This document shows, piece by piece, positions 35,237 through 44,262 of a stretch of DNA of 64,000 nt. The DNA is from Candidatus Gastranaerophilales bacterium. Its GTDB lineage: Bacteria > Cyanobacteriota > Vampirovibrionia > Gastranaerophilales > Gastranaerophilaceae. Both the position numbers and the translations under genes were made by a program. The notes under the pieces are model-generated. The model did not search any database. It saw only the letters and a program-made list of their open reading frames with translations, and was not told the DNA's origin. The stretch lies in assembly GCA_944325065.1 (NCBI GenBank), contig CALUYS010000007.1, positions 1 to 64,000 on the forward strand. Direction: 5' to 3'. Numbering within the stretch: position 1 is the first letter of the stretch; each line of letters opens with the position of its first letter.

Positions 35237-36310
35237 GTGAATAATACATTAGGTCTGAGAACAAAAGATTTTGATTATAATTTACCAAGTGATTTAATAG
35301 CTCAAATACCTTCACATAAACGAGAAGAATGCAAAATGATGATTATGGATAAAAACACTGGTGAAATTGAGAACTTAAAATTTTATCAAATTGTTGATTT
35401 GCTTGATGAAAATGATGTGTTAGTTTTAAATAACACCAAAGTTATTGAAGCTCGTATATTTGGTACCAAAAGACCTAATGGTGCAAAAATAGAAGTTTTT
35501 CTCTTAAAAAAAAATAATCACCAAAATGAAATATGGGAATGTTTAATCAAACCTTCAAAAAGAATTAAAATTGATAGCTATATCGATGTTGCAAATGATT
35601 TTAATATTCAAGTTATTGAAAAATGTGAACAGGATGGAAAATGGATAGTAAAACTAAACTATAAAAATGGCTATATTAATGAAGCTATAAAGCAATACGG
35701 TAACATACCACTACCACCATATATTGAACGTAAAATGACATCTCAAGAAATAAAAAATCTTGATAAAGAAAGGTATCAAACTGTATATGCCAAAACTTCA
35801 GGTTCTGTTGCAGCACCAACCGCAGGTCTTCACTTTAGTGAGGAAGTTCTTCAAAAATTAAAAAATAAAAATATTCAAATATGTTATATTACTTTGAATG
35901 TTGGACTTGGAACTTTTCGACCAGTTAAAACAGACAATATTTTAGAACATAAAATGGATTTTGAAAGTTATCATATCGACCAACAAACTTCAAATGTCCT
36001 AAACGAAGCTATAAAAAACAAAAAAAACATTGTAGCTTGTGGAACAACAACAGTTAGAACATTAGAAAGTGTTTATAAAAAATATGGTAAAATTATTCCA
36101 ATAAATGATGAATCGGATTTATTTATTTATCCAGGGTATAAATTTCAAGTTGTCAATAAATTAATTACAAACTTTCATCTTCCAAAATCAACTTTGCTTA
36201 TGTTAGTAAGTGCTTTTTCAAAACGTGAATATATTCTAAATGCTTATCAATCTGCAATTAATGCAAATTATAAATTCTATAGTTATGGCGATTGTATGTT
36301 TTTATACTAA
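35237..36310 (+). CDS. queA: SAM:tRNA ribosyltransferase-isomerase (queuosine synthesis)
   Basis: QueA, 357 residues, which transfers and isomerises ribose from SAM onto preQ1 in tRNA to form epoxyqueuosine. Motifs include LPSDLIAQIPSHKREECKMM, LNNTKVIEARIFG, VAAPTAGLHFS and the C-terminal TNFHLPKSTLLMLVSAF. Translation starts at GTG (35237) with AAGGGA 8 nt upstream. TATAAT at 35215-35220 gives a very short leader. No other queuosine gene is present in the window. Confidence 0.96.
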   Translation: MNNTLGLRTKDFDYNLPSDLIAQIPSHKREECKMMIMDKNTGEIENLKFYQIVDLLDENDVLVLNNTKVIEARIFGTKRPNGAKIEVFLLKKNNHQNEIWECLIKPSKRIKIDSYIDVANDFNIQVIEKCEQDGKWIVKLNYKNGYINEAIKQYGNIPLPPYIERKMTSQEIKNLDKERYQTVYAKTSGSVAAPTAGLHFSEEVLQKLKNKNIQICYITLNVGLGTFRPVKTDNILEHKMDFESYHIDQQTSNVLNEAIKNKKNIVACGTTTVRTLESVYKKYGKIIPINDESDLFIYPGYKFQVVNKLITNFHLPKSTLLMLVSAFSKREYILNAYQSAINANYKFYSYGDCMFLY

Positions 36311-36413
36311 CTTATATATTTACAAAATAATTACATTGTTATAAAATATTATTGGACATAATAAAATCAATCATTATAATTTAATTAGATTATAAATTAA
36401 GAGGTTTTAAATA

Positions 36414-36668
36414 ATGCTAAATAATATTGCAAATATTTTATCAAAAGCATTCACACCATCAAGTCAGATTGCTCAAATAAATCAAGCAAGTGCTATACAA
36501 AAACAAAATCAAGTTACATTTGGTGGCGAACTTGGGAAAAATCCATTTATTCAAAATACAAAAAATGATACTTACGGTAAAAACACTCCATCAAAAAGTG
36601 GTTATTTTGCCGGATATTATAATGGAAAACCAAATATTGTTGGTAAAAGAATATTTATTGAAGCTTAA
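36414..36668 (+). CDS. Small hypothetical protein with VTFGG motif
   Basis: An 84-residue protein of unknown function. Its N-terminal helix-like part (ANILSKAFTPSSQIAQINQ) leads into QVTFGGELGKNPF, comparable to the INFG...PF segment of the Gln-rich protein at 33687. The C-terminal half is Gly/Asn/Lys-rich and probably disordered. An AGAGG site precedes the ATG and a strong terminator follows at 36692-36727. No homologue is recognised. Confidence 0.7.
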   Translation: MLNNIANILSKAFTPSSQIAQINQASAIQKQNQVTFGGELGKNPFIQNTKNDTYGKNTPSKSGYFAGYYNGKPNIVGKRIFIEA

Positions 36669-36691
36669 TTTAAAATATATCTATAAAAGAC

Positions 36692-36727
36692 AAAAAGGTG
36701 TAATTACAAGTAATTACACCTTTTTTG
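36692..36727 (+). terminator. Terminator of the 84-residue gene
   Basis: A 15-bp stem (arms 36692-36706 and 36711-36725, core aggtgtaatta), loop caag, T tail. Confidence 0.9.
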
Positions 36728-36732
36728 TAAAC

Positions 36733-36968
36733 TTTTGTAACAAATTTTATAAAAACTGAAATATTATATTTGTGATATACTTTATATATATATCACAAAC
36801 GTAATATAAAATAGTTCATCACACTTAATTCACACTTTATACTTATACTTAATTCACACTTTACACTTGGAACAAACCTTTTGTTCCATTTTTTTTATTT
36901 TTATCGCCCTACATTATATTAAAAACATATTATATATAAATATTGTCATATTTAATAAAATTATTAAT
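36733..36968 (+). repeat. 236-bp intergenic tandem repeat, copy 1
   Basis: First copy of a direct repeat that recurs at 36969 with only a few substitutions. Each copy holds a hairpin (arms tttgtgatata / tatatcacaaa, 36769-36799 here), two degenerate copies of a ttaattcacacttta element, and a terminator-like hairpin with T run (36868-36897). No ORF of note on either strand. Confidence 0.9.
36868..36897 (+). terminator. Terminator-like hairpin in repeat copy 1
   Basis: tggaacaaa / tttgttcca stem with a 3-nt loop and at least eight T residues. Confidence 0.65.
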
Positions 36969-37205
36969 TTTTGTAACAAATTTTATAAAAACTGAAATAT
37001 TATATTTGTGATATACTTTATATATATATCACAAACGTAATACAAAATAGTTCATCACACTTAATTCACACTTTATACTTATACTTAATTCACACTTTAC
37101 ACTTGGAACAAACCTTTTGTTCCATTTTTTTTATTTTTATCACCCTACATTATATTAAAAACATATTATATATAAATATTGCCATATTTAATCACATTAT
37201 TACAT
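36969..37205 (+). repeat. 236-bp intergenic tandem repeat, copy 2
   Basis: Second copy, offset 236 bp from the first. Differences are scattered single bases, for example tatcgccc versus tatcaccc. A truncated third start (ttttgtaa...) begins at 37206 and runs into the 3' end of the ROK gene, so the array once extended further or was truncated there. The hairpin lies at 37005-37035. Confidence 0.9.
37104..37133 (+). terminator. Terminator-like hairpin in repeat copy 2
   Basis: Same tggaacaaa / tttgttcca hairpin and T run as in copy 1. Confidence 0.65.
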
Positions 37206-37221
37206 TTTTGTAAATAAATTT

Positions 37222-38154
37222 TTATAAAAGAGAAGCACCTATAATACCTGCACAATCTCCAAGCATGGCTTTCTTAAATTCTGTATTTTTTGCTGCAATA
37301 TTTAATGCTTCACATTTTGTCTTTTCAACTGTCATTTTATAAAATTCATCAACTGCGTTTATAAGTCCACCACCTAAAATAATGCATTGCGGGTTTATAA
37401 GATTAATAACACTTGCAAGACCAATACTTAAATAATTTGATGCTTTGTCAAGTGATGATATAACAATTTTATCTTTTTGCTCTAAACCTTTTTTTATAAC
37501 ATTTGAAGTTATTTTTTTATTATTCTGAATATAATTTAATATACAAGAACTTTGACCAGATTTAATAGAATTACGAATATTATCTTCAATAGCAGTCCTA
37601 GAAGCATATGCTTCTAAGCAACCGTTTTTACCACATCCACATTTTTTACCATTAAAAGCAATTTTAATATGACCTATTTCACCTGCTGTGCCACTTACAC
37701 CTCTAATCAAGTTTCGATTTATAACTAAACCACCTCCTATACCTGTGCCTACAAAAACACACATAAAATTATTATAAGCTTTACCTGCTCCATACATCAT
37801 TTCAGCAAGTGTTGCAGTTTCAACATCATTCCCTACGTAAATAGGAATATTATATTTCTCTTCAAGAATTTTTTTAATATTTAAATTACTACAATTTATA
37901 TTTGGAGATGATAAAATTATTCCATTGATTCTATCAATTTGACCAGCAGCACCTATTCCTATTTTTAATATTTTTGAAAAATTAACATTTACTGAGCTAA
38001 TTAGTTCTTCAATAAGTTCAATTACAATGTTACATATATCATTTGATGAATTAGTCTTTTTTTTGCAAGTATATATAACTTGACCATTCTTATTTTCAAT
38101 TAATCCACATAAAATTTTAGTACCGCCAATATCTATTCCAATGCTAAAATCCAT
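37222..38154 (-). CDS. ROK family sugar kinase (probable glucokinase)
   Basis: A 310-residue ROK-family kinase. The phosphate-binding IGIDIGGTKILCGL is at the N-terminus, with GTGIGGGLV in the middle. The ROK zinc/substrate motif is GEIGHIKIAFNGKKCGCGKNGCLEAYAS. Glucokinase is most likely (ATP + glucose to glucose-6-phosphate), which would feed pgi in this window; N-acetyl-hexosamine kinases share these motifs. AAGGG precedes the ATG. Its 3' end abuts the tandem intergenic repeats. Confidence 0.87.
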   Translation of the reverse strand: MDFSIGIDIGGTKILCGLIENKNGQVIYTCKKKTNSSNDICNIVIELIEELISSVNVNFSKILKIGIGAAGQIDRINGIILSSPNINCSNLNIKKILEEKYNIPIYVGNDVETATLAEMMYGAGKAYNNFMCVFVGTGIGGGLVINRNLIRGVSGTAGEIGHIKIAFNGKKCGCGKNGCLEAYASRTAIEDNIRNSIKSGQSSCILNYIQNNKKITSNVIKKGLEQKDKIVISSLDKASNYLSIGLASVINLINPQCIILGGGLINAVDEFYKMTVEKTKCEALNIAAKNTEFKKAMLGDCAGIIGASLL

Positions 38155-38182
38155 TATATATACCCTTGATTATTCATAATTT

Positions 38183-39931
38183 TTACATTTTTTGAGGTGC
38201 CGTAACACCAATTACGTTAAGTCCTAAATTCATAATGATTATAAAGGCATTAACTAAAATTAGCCTAACTATTGTCAATTCACGATTATCAGTTATTACT
38301 CTGTTTGTATTATAAAATTGATGAAATATTTGCCCCAATTCAAGTAAATATTTACATACCTGATAAACACTTCTATTATTTGCACAATTATATATTACAC
38401 TTTTTATTTCTTCCAATTTTAAAATAAGTTTTTTAATAGGTTCAAAACTAGCTTCATTATCAAATAATATATCAAGATTATAATGTTCTATATCATTAAA
38501 AATACTATTCAACTCATCCTTTGAAAATTTTTGTAATGACTTATTGTTATCATCTATATCTTGTGCATGACGAAGTATTGAACAAGCTCTAGCATGAGCA
38601 TATTGTGCATAAAATACAGGATTATCATCATTTGCACTTTTTGCTAGATTTACATCAAAATCCAATGTTGTATCACAACTCCTCATAAGCATCCAAAACC
38701 TAGTAGCATCAACACCTACTTCATCTATTAAATCAGATAAAGTTATCATCTTTGAACGTTTTCCCATTCTTGCTTGTTCTCCATCAATAATTAGATTAAC
38801 AAGCTGACCTAATATTACTTCAAGAGCATTAGGATTATATCCAAATGCTTCAATAGCTGCTTTTATTCGTGGAATATAGCCGTGATGATCAGCACCCCAT
38901 ACATTTATCAATATATCATATCCACGTTTAAGTTTATTTATATGATAAGCTATATCAGATGTTAAATAAGTATTTAAACCATCTTGTTTTTTTATGACTC
39001 TATCTTGTTCATCACCAAATTGAGTTGTTTTAAACCATAAAGCACCATTTTCTTCGTAAATTAAATTTTTACTTTTTAAATAATTTACACAATTTTCGAC
39101 TTCATTTGATTTATATAATGAACATTCTGAAAAATATTCATCAAAATATGTTTTAAAATTACTTAATGTTTTATGCTGCAAATCAAACATAGCCTTTTTT
39201 GCATAATCTGACAATATATCAATATTTGCCTTTGTTAAACCTTCTGTTTTTATTTTGTTTGCAGTATTAAAATTTTGAGATAAAAACTTTTCAGCAACAT
39301 TAATTAAATAATCACCTGTATAATAATTTTTTATTTCGAATTCATCATCATAAGGAAAATCAATATTCTCACCCATTATTTGCATAAGACGAACATATAA
39401 AGACTTTCCAAGATTATTAATTTGATTTCCTGCATCATTTATATAAAATTCCTGATGAACTTTATAATTTGAAGCTTTTAATATATTAGCTAATGCACTT
39501 CCAAAAGCTGCCCAACGCCCATGACCTATATGAAATGGACCTGTAGGATTTGCTGATACATATTCAAGTAATACACTCTTTCCATTACCTTGATTATTTT
39601 TTATATAACATTCTTTTTCTTTATATATTTCATTTAATATATTTTTTAAATATGATTTTCCTAGTTTAAAATTAATAAATCCCCCAACTATATTAACATC
39701 AGCATCCTCTATATTTATATTATTCTTAATAACATTTGCAATTTCAACAGGAGATTTCCTTGCATATTTTGAAAGTTTAGAAATATTAATTGCAAAATCA
39801 CCCAAATCATGCTTTTTAGGTGTTTCTACATTTAAATTTATTTCATATTCCTCTCCAAAATTTAACTCGTTTTTTTTTATAGATTCTTCAATACCTGTTT
39901 TAACAATATATTTTATAAAATTTTTTAACAT
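38183..39931 (-). CDS. argS: Arginyl-tRNA synthetase
   Basis: ArgRS, a class I aminoacyl-tRNA synthetase of 582 residues. The N-terminal Add1-like domain precedes the HIGH motif in SANPTGPFHIGHGRWAAFG. The KMSKS-equivalent loop is diverged (ARMGKRSKMITL), as in many ArgRS. The C-terminal DALR anticodon-binding domain includes VFYAQYAHARACSILRHA. The ribosome site is weak; its start is 13 bp after the upstream coiled-coil gene, so coupling is likely. Confidence 0.97.
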   Translation of the reverse strand: MLKNFIKYIVKTGIEESIKKNELNFGEEYEINLNVETPKKHDLGDFAINISKLSKYARKSPVEIANVIKNNINIEDADVNIVGGFINFKLGKSYLKNILNEIYKEKECYIKNNQGNGKSVLLEYVSANPTGPFHIGHGRWAAFGSALANILKASNYKVHQEFYINDAGNQINNLGKSLYVRLMQIMGENIDFPYDDEFEIKNYYTGDYLINVAEKFLSQNFNTANKIKTEGLTKANIDILSDYAKKAMFDLQHKTLSNFKTYFDEYFSECSLYKSNEVENCVNYLKSKNLIYEENGALWFKTTQFGDEQDRVIKKQDGLNTYLTSDIAYHINKLKRGYDILINVWGADHHGYIPRIKAAIEAFGYNPNALEVILGQLVNLIIDGEQARMGKRSKMITLSDLIDEVGVDATRFWMLMRSCDTTLDFDVNLAKSANDDNPVFYAQYAHARACSILRHAQDIDDNNKSLQKFSKDELNSIFNDIEHYNLDILFDNEASFEPIKKLILKLEEIKSVIYNCANNRSVYQVCKYLLELGQIFHQFYNTNRVITDNRELTIVRLILVNAFIIIMNLGLNVIGVTAPQKM

Positions 39932-39944
39932 TTAAAAATCTCGC

Positions 39945-40589
39945 TTAACCTTTAATCTCTTCTTTTGATTTTATATATAATCCCAAACCAATATTTTTAT
40001 AAGAATTCACTATATTTGATAAATTATAATTTTTAGCTTCCATTTCATCTAGTTTAGAACGTAAAACATTTATTTCAGTTTTTGCACGTATTAATTCAAC
40101 AACAACTTCATCAAGACCATCAAGTTTTTTAGATAATAAACTTTCAATTTTATTAATAAGGTTAATTTCAAATTCTTTTATATTATAATTTTCATTTGAT
40201 AATGTTTGTTTTGCTTCAATATTATTTTCCTTATCTAAAGCACTCGAAGATAATTTAGGTAACTTAATTTTCTGATTTAACTCAAATTTTGCAGTTTTTA
40301 TATTTTCTTGTTTATTTTTTTCATCCTTATCAATTTTGTTTCTTTTTTCAAAGAACCCCAATTCTTCATGAGCTTTCGAAAGTTTTTGCATCACAGAAAA
40401 ATCATCTTTTGTAAAATATATCTTTCCATCTAATGTTTTTTTAGGCTGAACAATACCATTTTTACATAAATCAATAATTTGTTGATTACTAAAATTTGTT
40501 GTTTTCTTGACAACATCAGTTGAGTAATAATTTCTTGTTGATTGTGCTAATATACCTGTTTCCTCTGTATCTTTAACTTTGCTTTCCAT
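39945..40589 (-). CDS. MerR-like N-terminal domain protein with coiled coil
   Basis: A 214-residue protein. Residues ~20-75 (YYSTDVVKKTTNFSNQQIIDL, then GKIYFTKDDFSVMQKL) resemble a MerR-type winged helix-turn-helix that reads DNA. A charged linker follows, and residues ~140-195 form a leucine-rich coiled coil (AKTEINVLRSKLDEMEAKN). No ligand or metal-binding domain is visible. It could be a DNA-binding dimer or a structural adaptor; function is unknown. AGGTGG precedes the ATG and it is cotranscribed with argS. Confidence 0.75.
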   Translation of the reverse strand: MESKVKDTEETGILAQSTRNYYSTDVVKKTTNFSNQQIIDLCKNGIVQPKKTLDGKIYFTKDDFSVMQKLSKAHEELGFFEKRNKIDKDEKNKQENIKTAKFELNQKIKLPKLSSSALDKENNIEAKQTLSNENYNIKEFEINLINKIESLLSKKLDGLDEVVVELIRAKTEINVLRSKLDEMEAKNYNLSNIVNSYKNIGLGLYIKSKEEIKG

Positions 40590-40718
40590 AAACTATTCCA
40601 CCTATATATTTATAATATATATTCTAAATTAAAAAATCTTTTATTTAAAGAAATTTTACATTTTTGTTTACATAATTTAAAATAATATAAAGAAAAATAT
40701 TATTTAAGGTATTATATT

Positions 40719-41309
40719 ATGCTAAAACTTGGATTAACTGGTAATATTGCTTCAGGCAAAACAGTATGTGAAAATATATTTAAAAATTATGGAATAAAAG
40801 TTATTTCAGCTGATGATATCGTACACGATTTACTTAATAATGACAAAAATATAATAAAAGAAGTTATAAATATTTTTCCAAACCTTGATATATTTGAAAA
40901 TAATACACTCTCAAGAAAAAAAATAGCAAAAATAGTTTTTGAAAATAATGATCTGCGAAAAAAACTTGAACAAATCATACATAAGGAAGTTATAAGAAAA
41001 ATAAATGATTTCTTTTTTGTAAACCATAATGAAAAAATAGCTATAGCTTCTGTTCCACTTCTATTTGAAGCAAAATTGGAAAACTTGTTTGATATTATAA
41101 TATTTGTTCAAGCTGATGAAAATATTCGTTTGAAAAGATTAATGAATCGAAATAATTATAATAAAGAATTTGCAAAAAAAATTATGAATGCACAAATAAA
41201 TGAAAATTTAAAAATACCTTTATCAAATTTTATTATACAAAATAACAAGGATGAAGTTTTTTTAAAAAAACAAATTGATGAAATTATAAAAAAATTAAAT
41301 ATTATATAA
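40719..41309 (+). CDS. coaE: Dephospho-CoA kinase
   Basis: CoaE, 196 residues, the last step of coenzyme A synthesis. The P-loop GLTGNIASGKT is at residues 5-15, followed by ISADDIVHDL, VASVPLLFEA-like ASVPLLFEAKLE and the lid FVQADENIRLKRLMNRN. AAGGT precedes the ATG. It converges on rlmN with an 11-bp gap. Confidence 0.95.
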   Translation: MLKLGLTGNIASGKTVCENIFKNYGIKVISADDIVHDLLNNDKNIIKEVINIFPNLDIFENNTLSRKKIAKIVFENNDLRKKLEQIIHKEVIRKINDFFFVNHNEKIAIASVPLLFEAKLENLFDIIIFVQADENIRLKRLMNRNNYNKEFAKKIMNAQINENLKIPLSNFIIQNNKDEVFLKKQIDEIIKKLNII

Positions 41310-41320
41310 TCTATACAACT

Positions 41321-42352
41321 TTAGTTCTTTTCAAAATATTTTCCACTTAATTGACCACAAGCAGCATCAATATCTGCACCGCGTTCAAGACGTATAGTTA
41401 CTTTTTTCCCTGATTGTTCTAAAATATATTTAAATTTTTGAATACTTATTTTTTCAGGTCTTTTAAATTTATCTCCTAAAACTGGATTATATATTATTAA
41501 ATTTATATTGCATTTTAAGTCTTTAATAAGTAAACTCAATTCTCTAGCATCATATATACTATCATTATATTCGCCAATCAATGTATATTCAATTGTTACT
41601 CTGTTTTTTGTAACATTTACAAAATCCTTTAAAGATTGTATTAAAACATTTATTGGATATTTTTTGTTGATTGGCATAATTTCAGAACGCTTTTTATCAT
41701 TTGAACAATGAACAGATATAGCAAGATTAGGTTGAAAATTTATTTCAGCAAGTTTATTTATACCACTTACCACACCACAAGTCGAAAGAGTTATCCTTCT
41801 TTTTCCTATTTGAAACTCATTATTTAAAATTTCAATAGCTTTTAATACATTATCTAAATTTTGCAATGGCTCACCTTGTCCCATAAAAACAACATTTGTC
41901 ACTTTCAATTTTAAATCATTTTGAATAGCAAGAACCTGTTCAACAATTTCAAAAGGTTCAAGATTACGAATAAAACCACGTTTAGCAGTTGCACAAAATT
42001 TACAACCCATTTGACAACCAACTTGGGAACTTACACAAGCAGTCAAATTTTCACGATTATCAAATCGCATTAAAACAGCTTCAACACAGCTTCCATCCTC
42101 AAATTCAAGCAAATATTTTACCGTTCCATCTAAACTTATTTGTTTTTGCCTTATTTTATATGTTGAAATTCGTAAAACTTCATTTATCTTATCACGAAAT
42201 TTTCTTGACAAGTCCGTCATCATATCAAAATTTGAAGCATTTTTTAAATAAATCCAATTTCTGATCTGACTTGCTCGATATTTTGTTTCATTAATTGATA
42301 AACAAAAATCTTCAAGTTCTTTTTTTGTCATTTGCGTAATAACTCTTTTCAT
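41321..42352 (-). CDS. rlmN: 23S rRNA (adenine2503-C2)-methyltransferase
   Basis: A radical-SAM methyltransferase that methylates A2503 of 23S rRNA and A37 of some tRNAs, 343 residues. The cluster cysteines are C113, C117 and C120 (GCQMGCKFCATAKRG), and the second catalytic cysteine near the C-terminus is C332 (DIDAACGQLSG). There is no Shine-Dalgarno; TG-T-TAAAAT ends 6 nt before the ATG, predicting a leaderless mRNA. Confidence 0.96.
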   Translation of the reverse strand: MKRVITQMTKKELEDFCLSINETKYRASQIRNWIYLKNASNFDMMTDLSRKFRDKINEVLRISTYKIRQKQISLDGTVKYLLEFEDGSCVEAVLMRFDNRENLTACVSSQVGCQMGCKFCATAKRGFIRNLEPFEIVEQVLAIQNDLKLKVTNVVFMGQGEPLQNLDNVLKAIEILNNEFQIGKRRITLSTCGVVSGINKLAEINFQPNLAISVHCSNDKKRSEIMPINKKYPINVLIQSLKDFVNVTKNRVTIEYTLIGEYNDSIYDARELSLLIKDLKCNINLIIYNPVLGDKFKRPEKISIQKFKYILEQSGKKVTIRLERGADIDAACGQLSGKYFEKN

Positions 42353-42358
42353 ATGTAA

Positions 42359-42367
42359 ATTTTAACA
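42359..42367 (-). promoter_or_regulatory. Extended -10 promoter of rlmN, predicted leaderless
   Basis: On the minus strand TG-T-TAAAAT is followed by 6 nt (ttacat) and the ATG at 42350-42352. Confidence 0.45.
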
Positions 42368-42571
42368 TAAAAGTATTCTAATTTTTTTATTACTTATATA
42401 TTATTGTCTTAAAACTTCTTAATTATTTTTTTTAAATTTTCTAAATTACGATTATCGACAATATGTTATAAAAAATTTAGATATTGCATATTTTTAGAAT
42501 TTATGTAAAAATAATACTAGAGTTAGCTAAGACTAACATTGTTTTACTAACAATACAAAAGGAGGCATCAA

Positions 42572-42901
42572 ATGTTGTTAATAATAAAAGCATTAACCTC
42601 AGCCATAACAATAATTTTAATAACTGAAATAGCTAAAAAAAGTTCACTTCTTGGTGGCATAATAGCTGTTTTACCAATAAATATTATTCTATCGGTTTTG
42701 TGGCTTTATTACGAAAAACGTGATGTTGTTTTGCTTAACAATTTTTTAAACTCAGCCATTTTAGGCATAATTCCTTTATTTATTTTTATTATTGTTTTAT
42801 TATTTTTACTAAATAAACACATTTCATTTCCACTAACTTTGACTTGTTCTGTTATATTTTTGGCTTCTTTTTCTTTTGTATACTATAAAATATTTGCTTA
42901 A
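42572..42901 (+). CDS. Small four-helix membrane protein (DUF3147-like)
   Basis: A 109-residue inner-membrane protein with about four hydrophobic helices. The pattern IIKALTSAITIILITEIAKKSSLLGG, then IIAVLPINIILSVLWLYYE, fits the DUF3147 family, whose function is unknown. A perfect AAGGAGG ribosome site precedes the ATG. It lies upstream of the zinc-ribbon gene at 42972 with a 70-bp gap. Confidence 0.8.
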   Translation: MLLIIKALTSAITIILITEIAKKSSLLGGIIAVLPINIILSVLWLYYEKRDVVLLNNFLNSAILGIIPLFIFIIVLLFLLNKHISFPLTLTCSVIFLASFSFVYYKIFA

Positions 42902-42971
42902 ACTTTATTGCTAAAATTACTAAAATATAGTAAACTTTAAGTAAGTTTCTAATATTAAAATGGAGTTAAAA

Positions 42972-43301
42972 ATGACACTTGCTAATTGCAAAAAATGTGG
43001 TAAGCTTTTTATGAAAAAAAATCGAGATATATGTGATTCTTGTTATGATGCACAAAATAAACTAGCTGAAGAAATTTGCAATTATGTTGTATCTTTAAAT
43101 ACCGATAATATTTCAATGGTTGATATTATTAAAAAATTTAATATTAATTCAAAAGAATTTGAAACTCTTTTTAATAATGCTAAATTTGTACAAATAAGTG
43201 ATATACTTACAATTAAGTGTATTCGCTGTGGAAATGAATTCAAACCTGGTCGTAAAACAGGATTTATTTGTGATAGCTGTTTAAAAAAACTTAAATTATA
43301 G
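42972..43301 (+). CDS. Zinc-ribbon protein resembling flagellar-operon YvyF/TIGR03826
   Basis: A 109-residue protein with two zinc-binding segments: C6, C9, C21 and C24 at the N-terminus and C83, C86, C100 and C103 at the C-terminus, with a helical DNA-binding-like middle (VDIIKKFNINSKEFETLF). The order and the NCKKCGKLF...CDSCYD pattern resemble YvyF, a regulator in Firmicute flagellar operons. The ATG at 42972 is preferred because GGAG lies 6-9 nt before it; an earlier ATG at 42960 overlaps that site. No flagellar genes are nearby, so its role here is open. It may pair with the FliA/WhiG sigma factor. Confidence 0.8.
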   Translation: MTLANCKKCGKLFMKKNRDICDSCYDAQNKLAEEICNYVVSLNTDNISMVDIIKKFNINSKEFETLFNNAKFVQISDILTIKCIRCGNEFKPGRKTGFICDSCLKKLKL

Positions 43302-43309
43302 TATGTTTT

Positions 43310-44254
43310 ATGCTTAAAGTTGTAATTATTGGCTATGGAGAAATGTATGCTAATATAATTCAAGGGTGTTTAAATTCAAATGTTAAAATCGTTGGGGTAT
43401 TTTATGATGAACTTATAAAGTTAAATCCACTAAAGTTATTTTTTAAAAATATTTTCAACCCTTCAAAAGATTATATATTTTCAAAAAGTCTTAATCTAAA
43501 TATATTAAAAGGGAGAAGCGTTAATAGTCTTAAATTTCAAAAACAATTATTAAAATTAAATCCTGATATTATATTTGTTGGTTCTTGGAGCGAAAAATTT
43601 AAAGAAAAAACTTTTAATATACCTAAAATAGCTACAATAAATATACATCCTTCGCTTTTACCTAAATATCGTGGTCCAAACCCATATTTACAGGTAATTT
43701 TAAATAATGAAAAATATACAGGTGTAACTTTCCATATAATGGATAAAAATTTTGACTCTGGACCTATATTATTGCAAAAAAAAATTAAAATAGAACAGTT
43801 TGACAACAGTAAAACATTAAAAAATAAAACTTGTGCTATTGTTAAAAATATAATTCCATATTTTATTTCACAGTTGAATAATGGTAAATATATCAAACCT
43901 AAAATACAAGATGAAAATAAAGCTACATATCAAAGTGTAATTAACGAAAATGATGTTATTATTAATTTTGACAAAAAAAATTCAAAAGAAATTGATTGTC
44001 AGATTAGAGCAATTCTTCCTTTCTCAAAAGTTTACGTATATTTAAAAAATGAATTCTTTTATTTTGAAAATTATGAAATAATGGACAATTCTAGCAAAAA
44101 GATTTATAAACAAGGTGAAATTATTAAATTTGAAAAAAATAGAACTATTTATATTGCAACAAAAGATAATAAAATTTTAAAATTAACTAATCTAAAAGCT
44201 TATGGAATATTTGGTATACTAAAAGCTTGGTTAAAGATTAGGAATATATCCTAA
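43310..44254 (+). CDS. Formyltransferase family protein (Fmt-like)
   Basis: A 314-residue formyltransferase. The catalytic residues of the family are in place: N111 and H113 (INIHPSLLPKYRGPNP) and D149 (HIMDKNFDSGPILLQ). The C-terminal ~110 residues resemble the oligonucleotide-binding domain of methionyl-tRNA formyltransferase but are diverged. It may be Fmt or a paralogue acting on an amino-sugar for glycan synthesis. The start is 8 bp after the zinc-ribbon gene, with no separate ribosome site. Its stop lies inside a 14-bp hairpin shared with the convergent small gene. Confidence 0.8.
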   Translation: MLKVVIIGYGEMYANIIQGCLNSNVKIVGVFYDELIKLNPLKLFFKNIFNPSKDYIFSKSLNLNILKGRSVNSLKFQKQLLKLNPDIIFVGSWSEKFKEKTFNIPKIATINIHPSLLPKYRGPNPYLQVILNNEKYTGVTFHIMDKNFDSGPILLQKKIKIEQFDNSKTLKNKTCAIVKNIIPYFISQLNNGKYIKPKIQDENKATYQSVINENDVIINFDKKNSKEIDCQIRAILPFSKVYVYLKNEFFYFENYEIMDNSSKKIYKQGEIIKFEKNRTIYIATKDNKILKLTNLKAYGIFGILKAWLKIRNIS

Positions 44255-44262
44255 TCTTTAAC
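44230..44262. terminator. Hairpin spanning two convergent stop codons
   Basis: A 14-bp perfect stem (arms 44230-44243 and 44249-44262, loop atata) contains both the TAA of the formyltransferase gene and the TAG of the opposing 52-residue gene. It lacks a clear T run. Confidence 0.6.

Noticed and set aside
36733..37205. CRISPR array from the tandem repeats
   Set aside because: The unit is 236 bp with no short repeat-spacer structure and no cas genes nearby. No CRISPR array was seen anywhere in the window.
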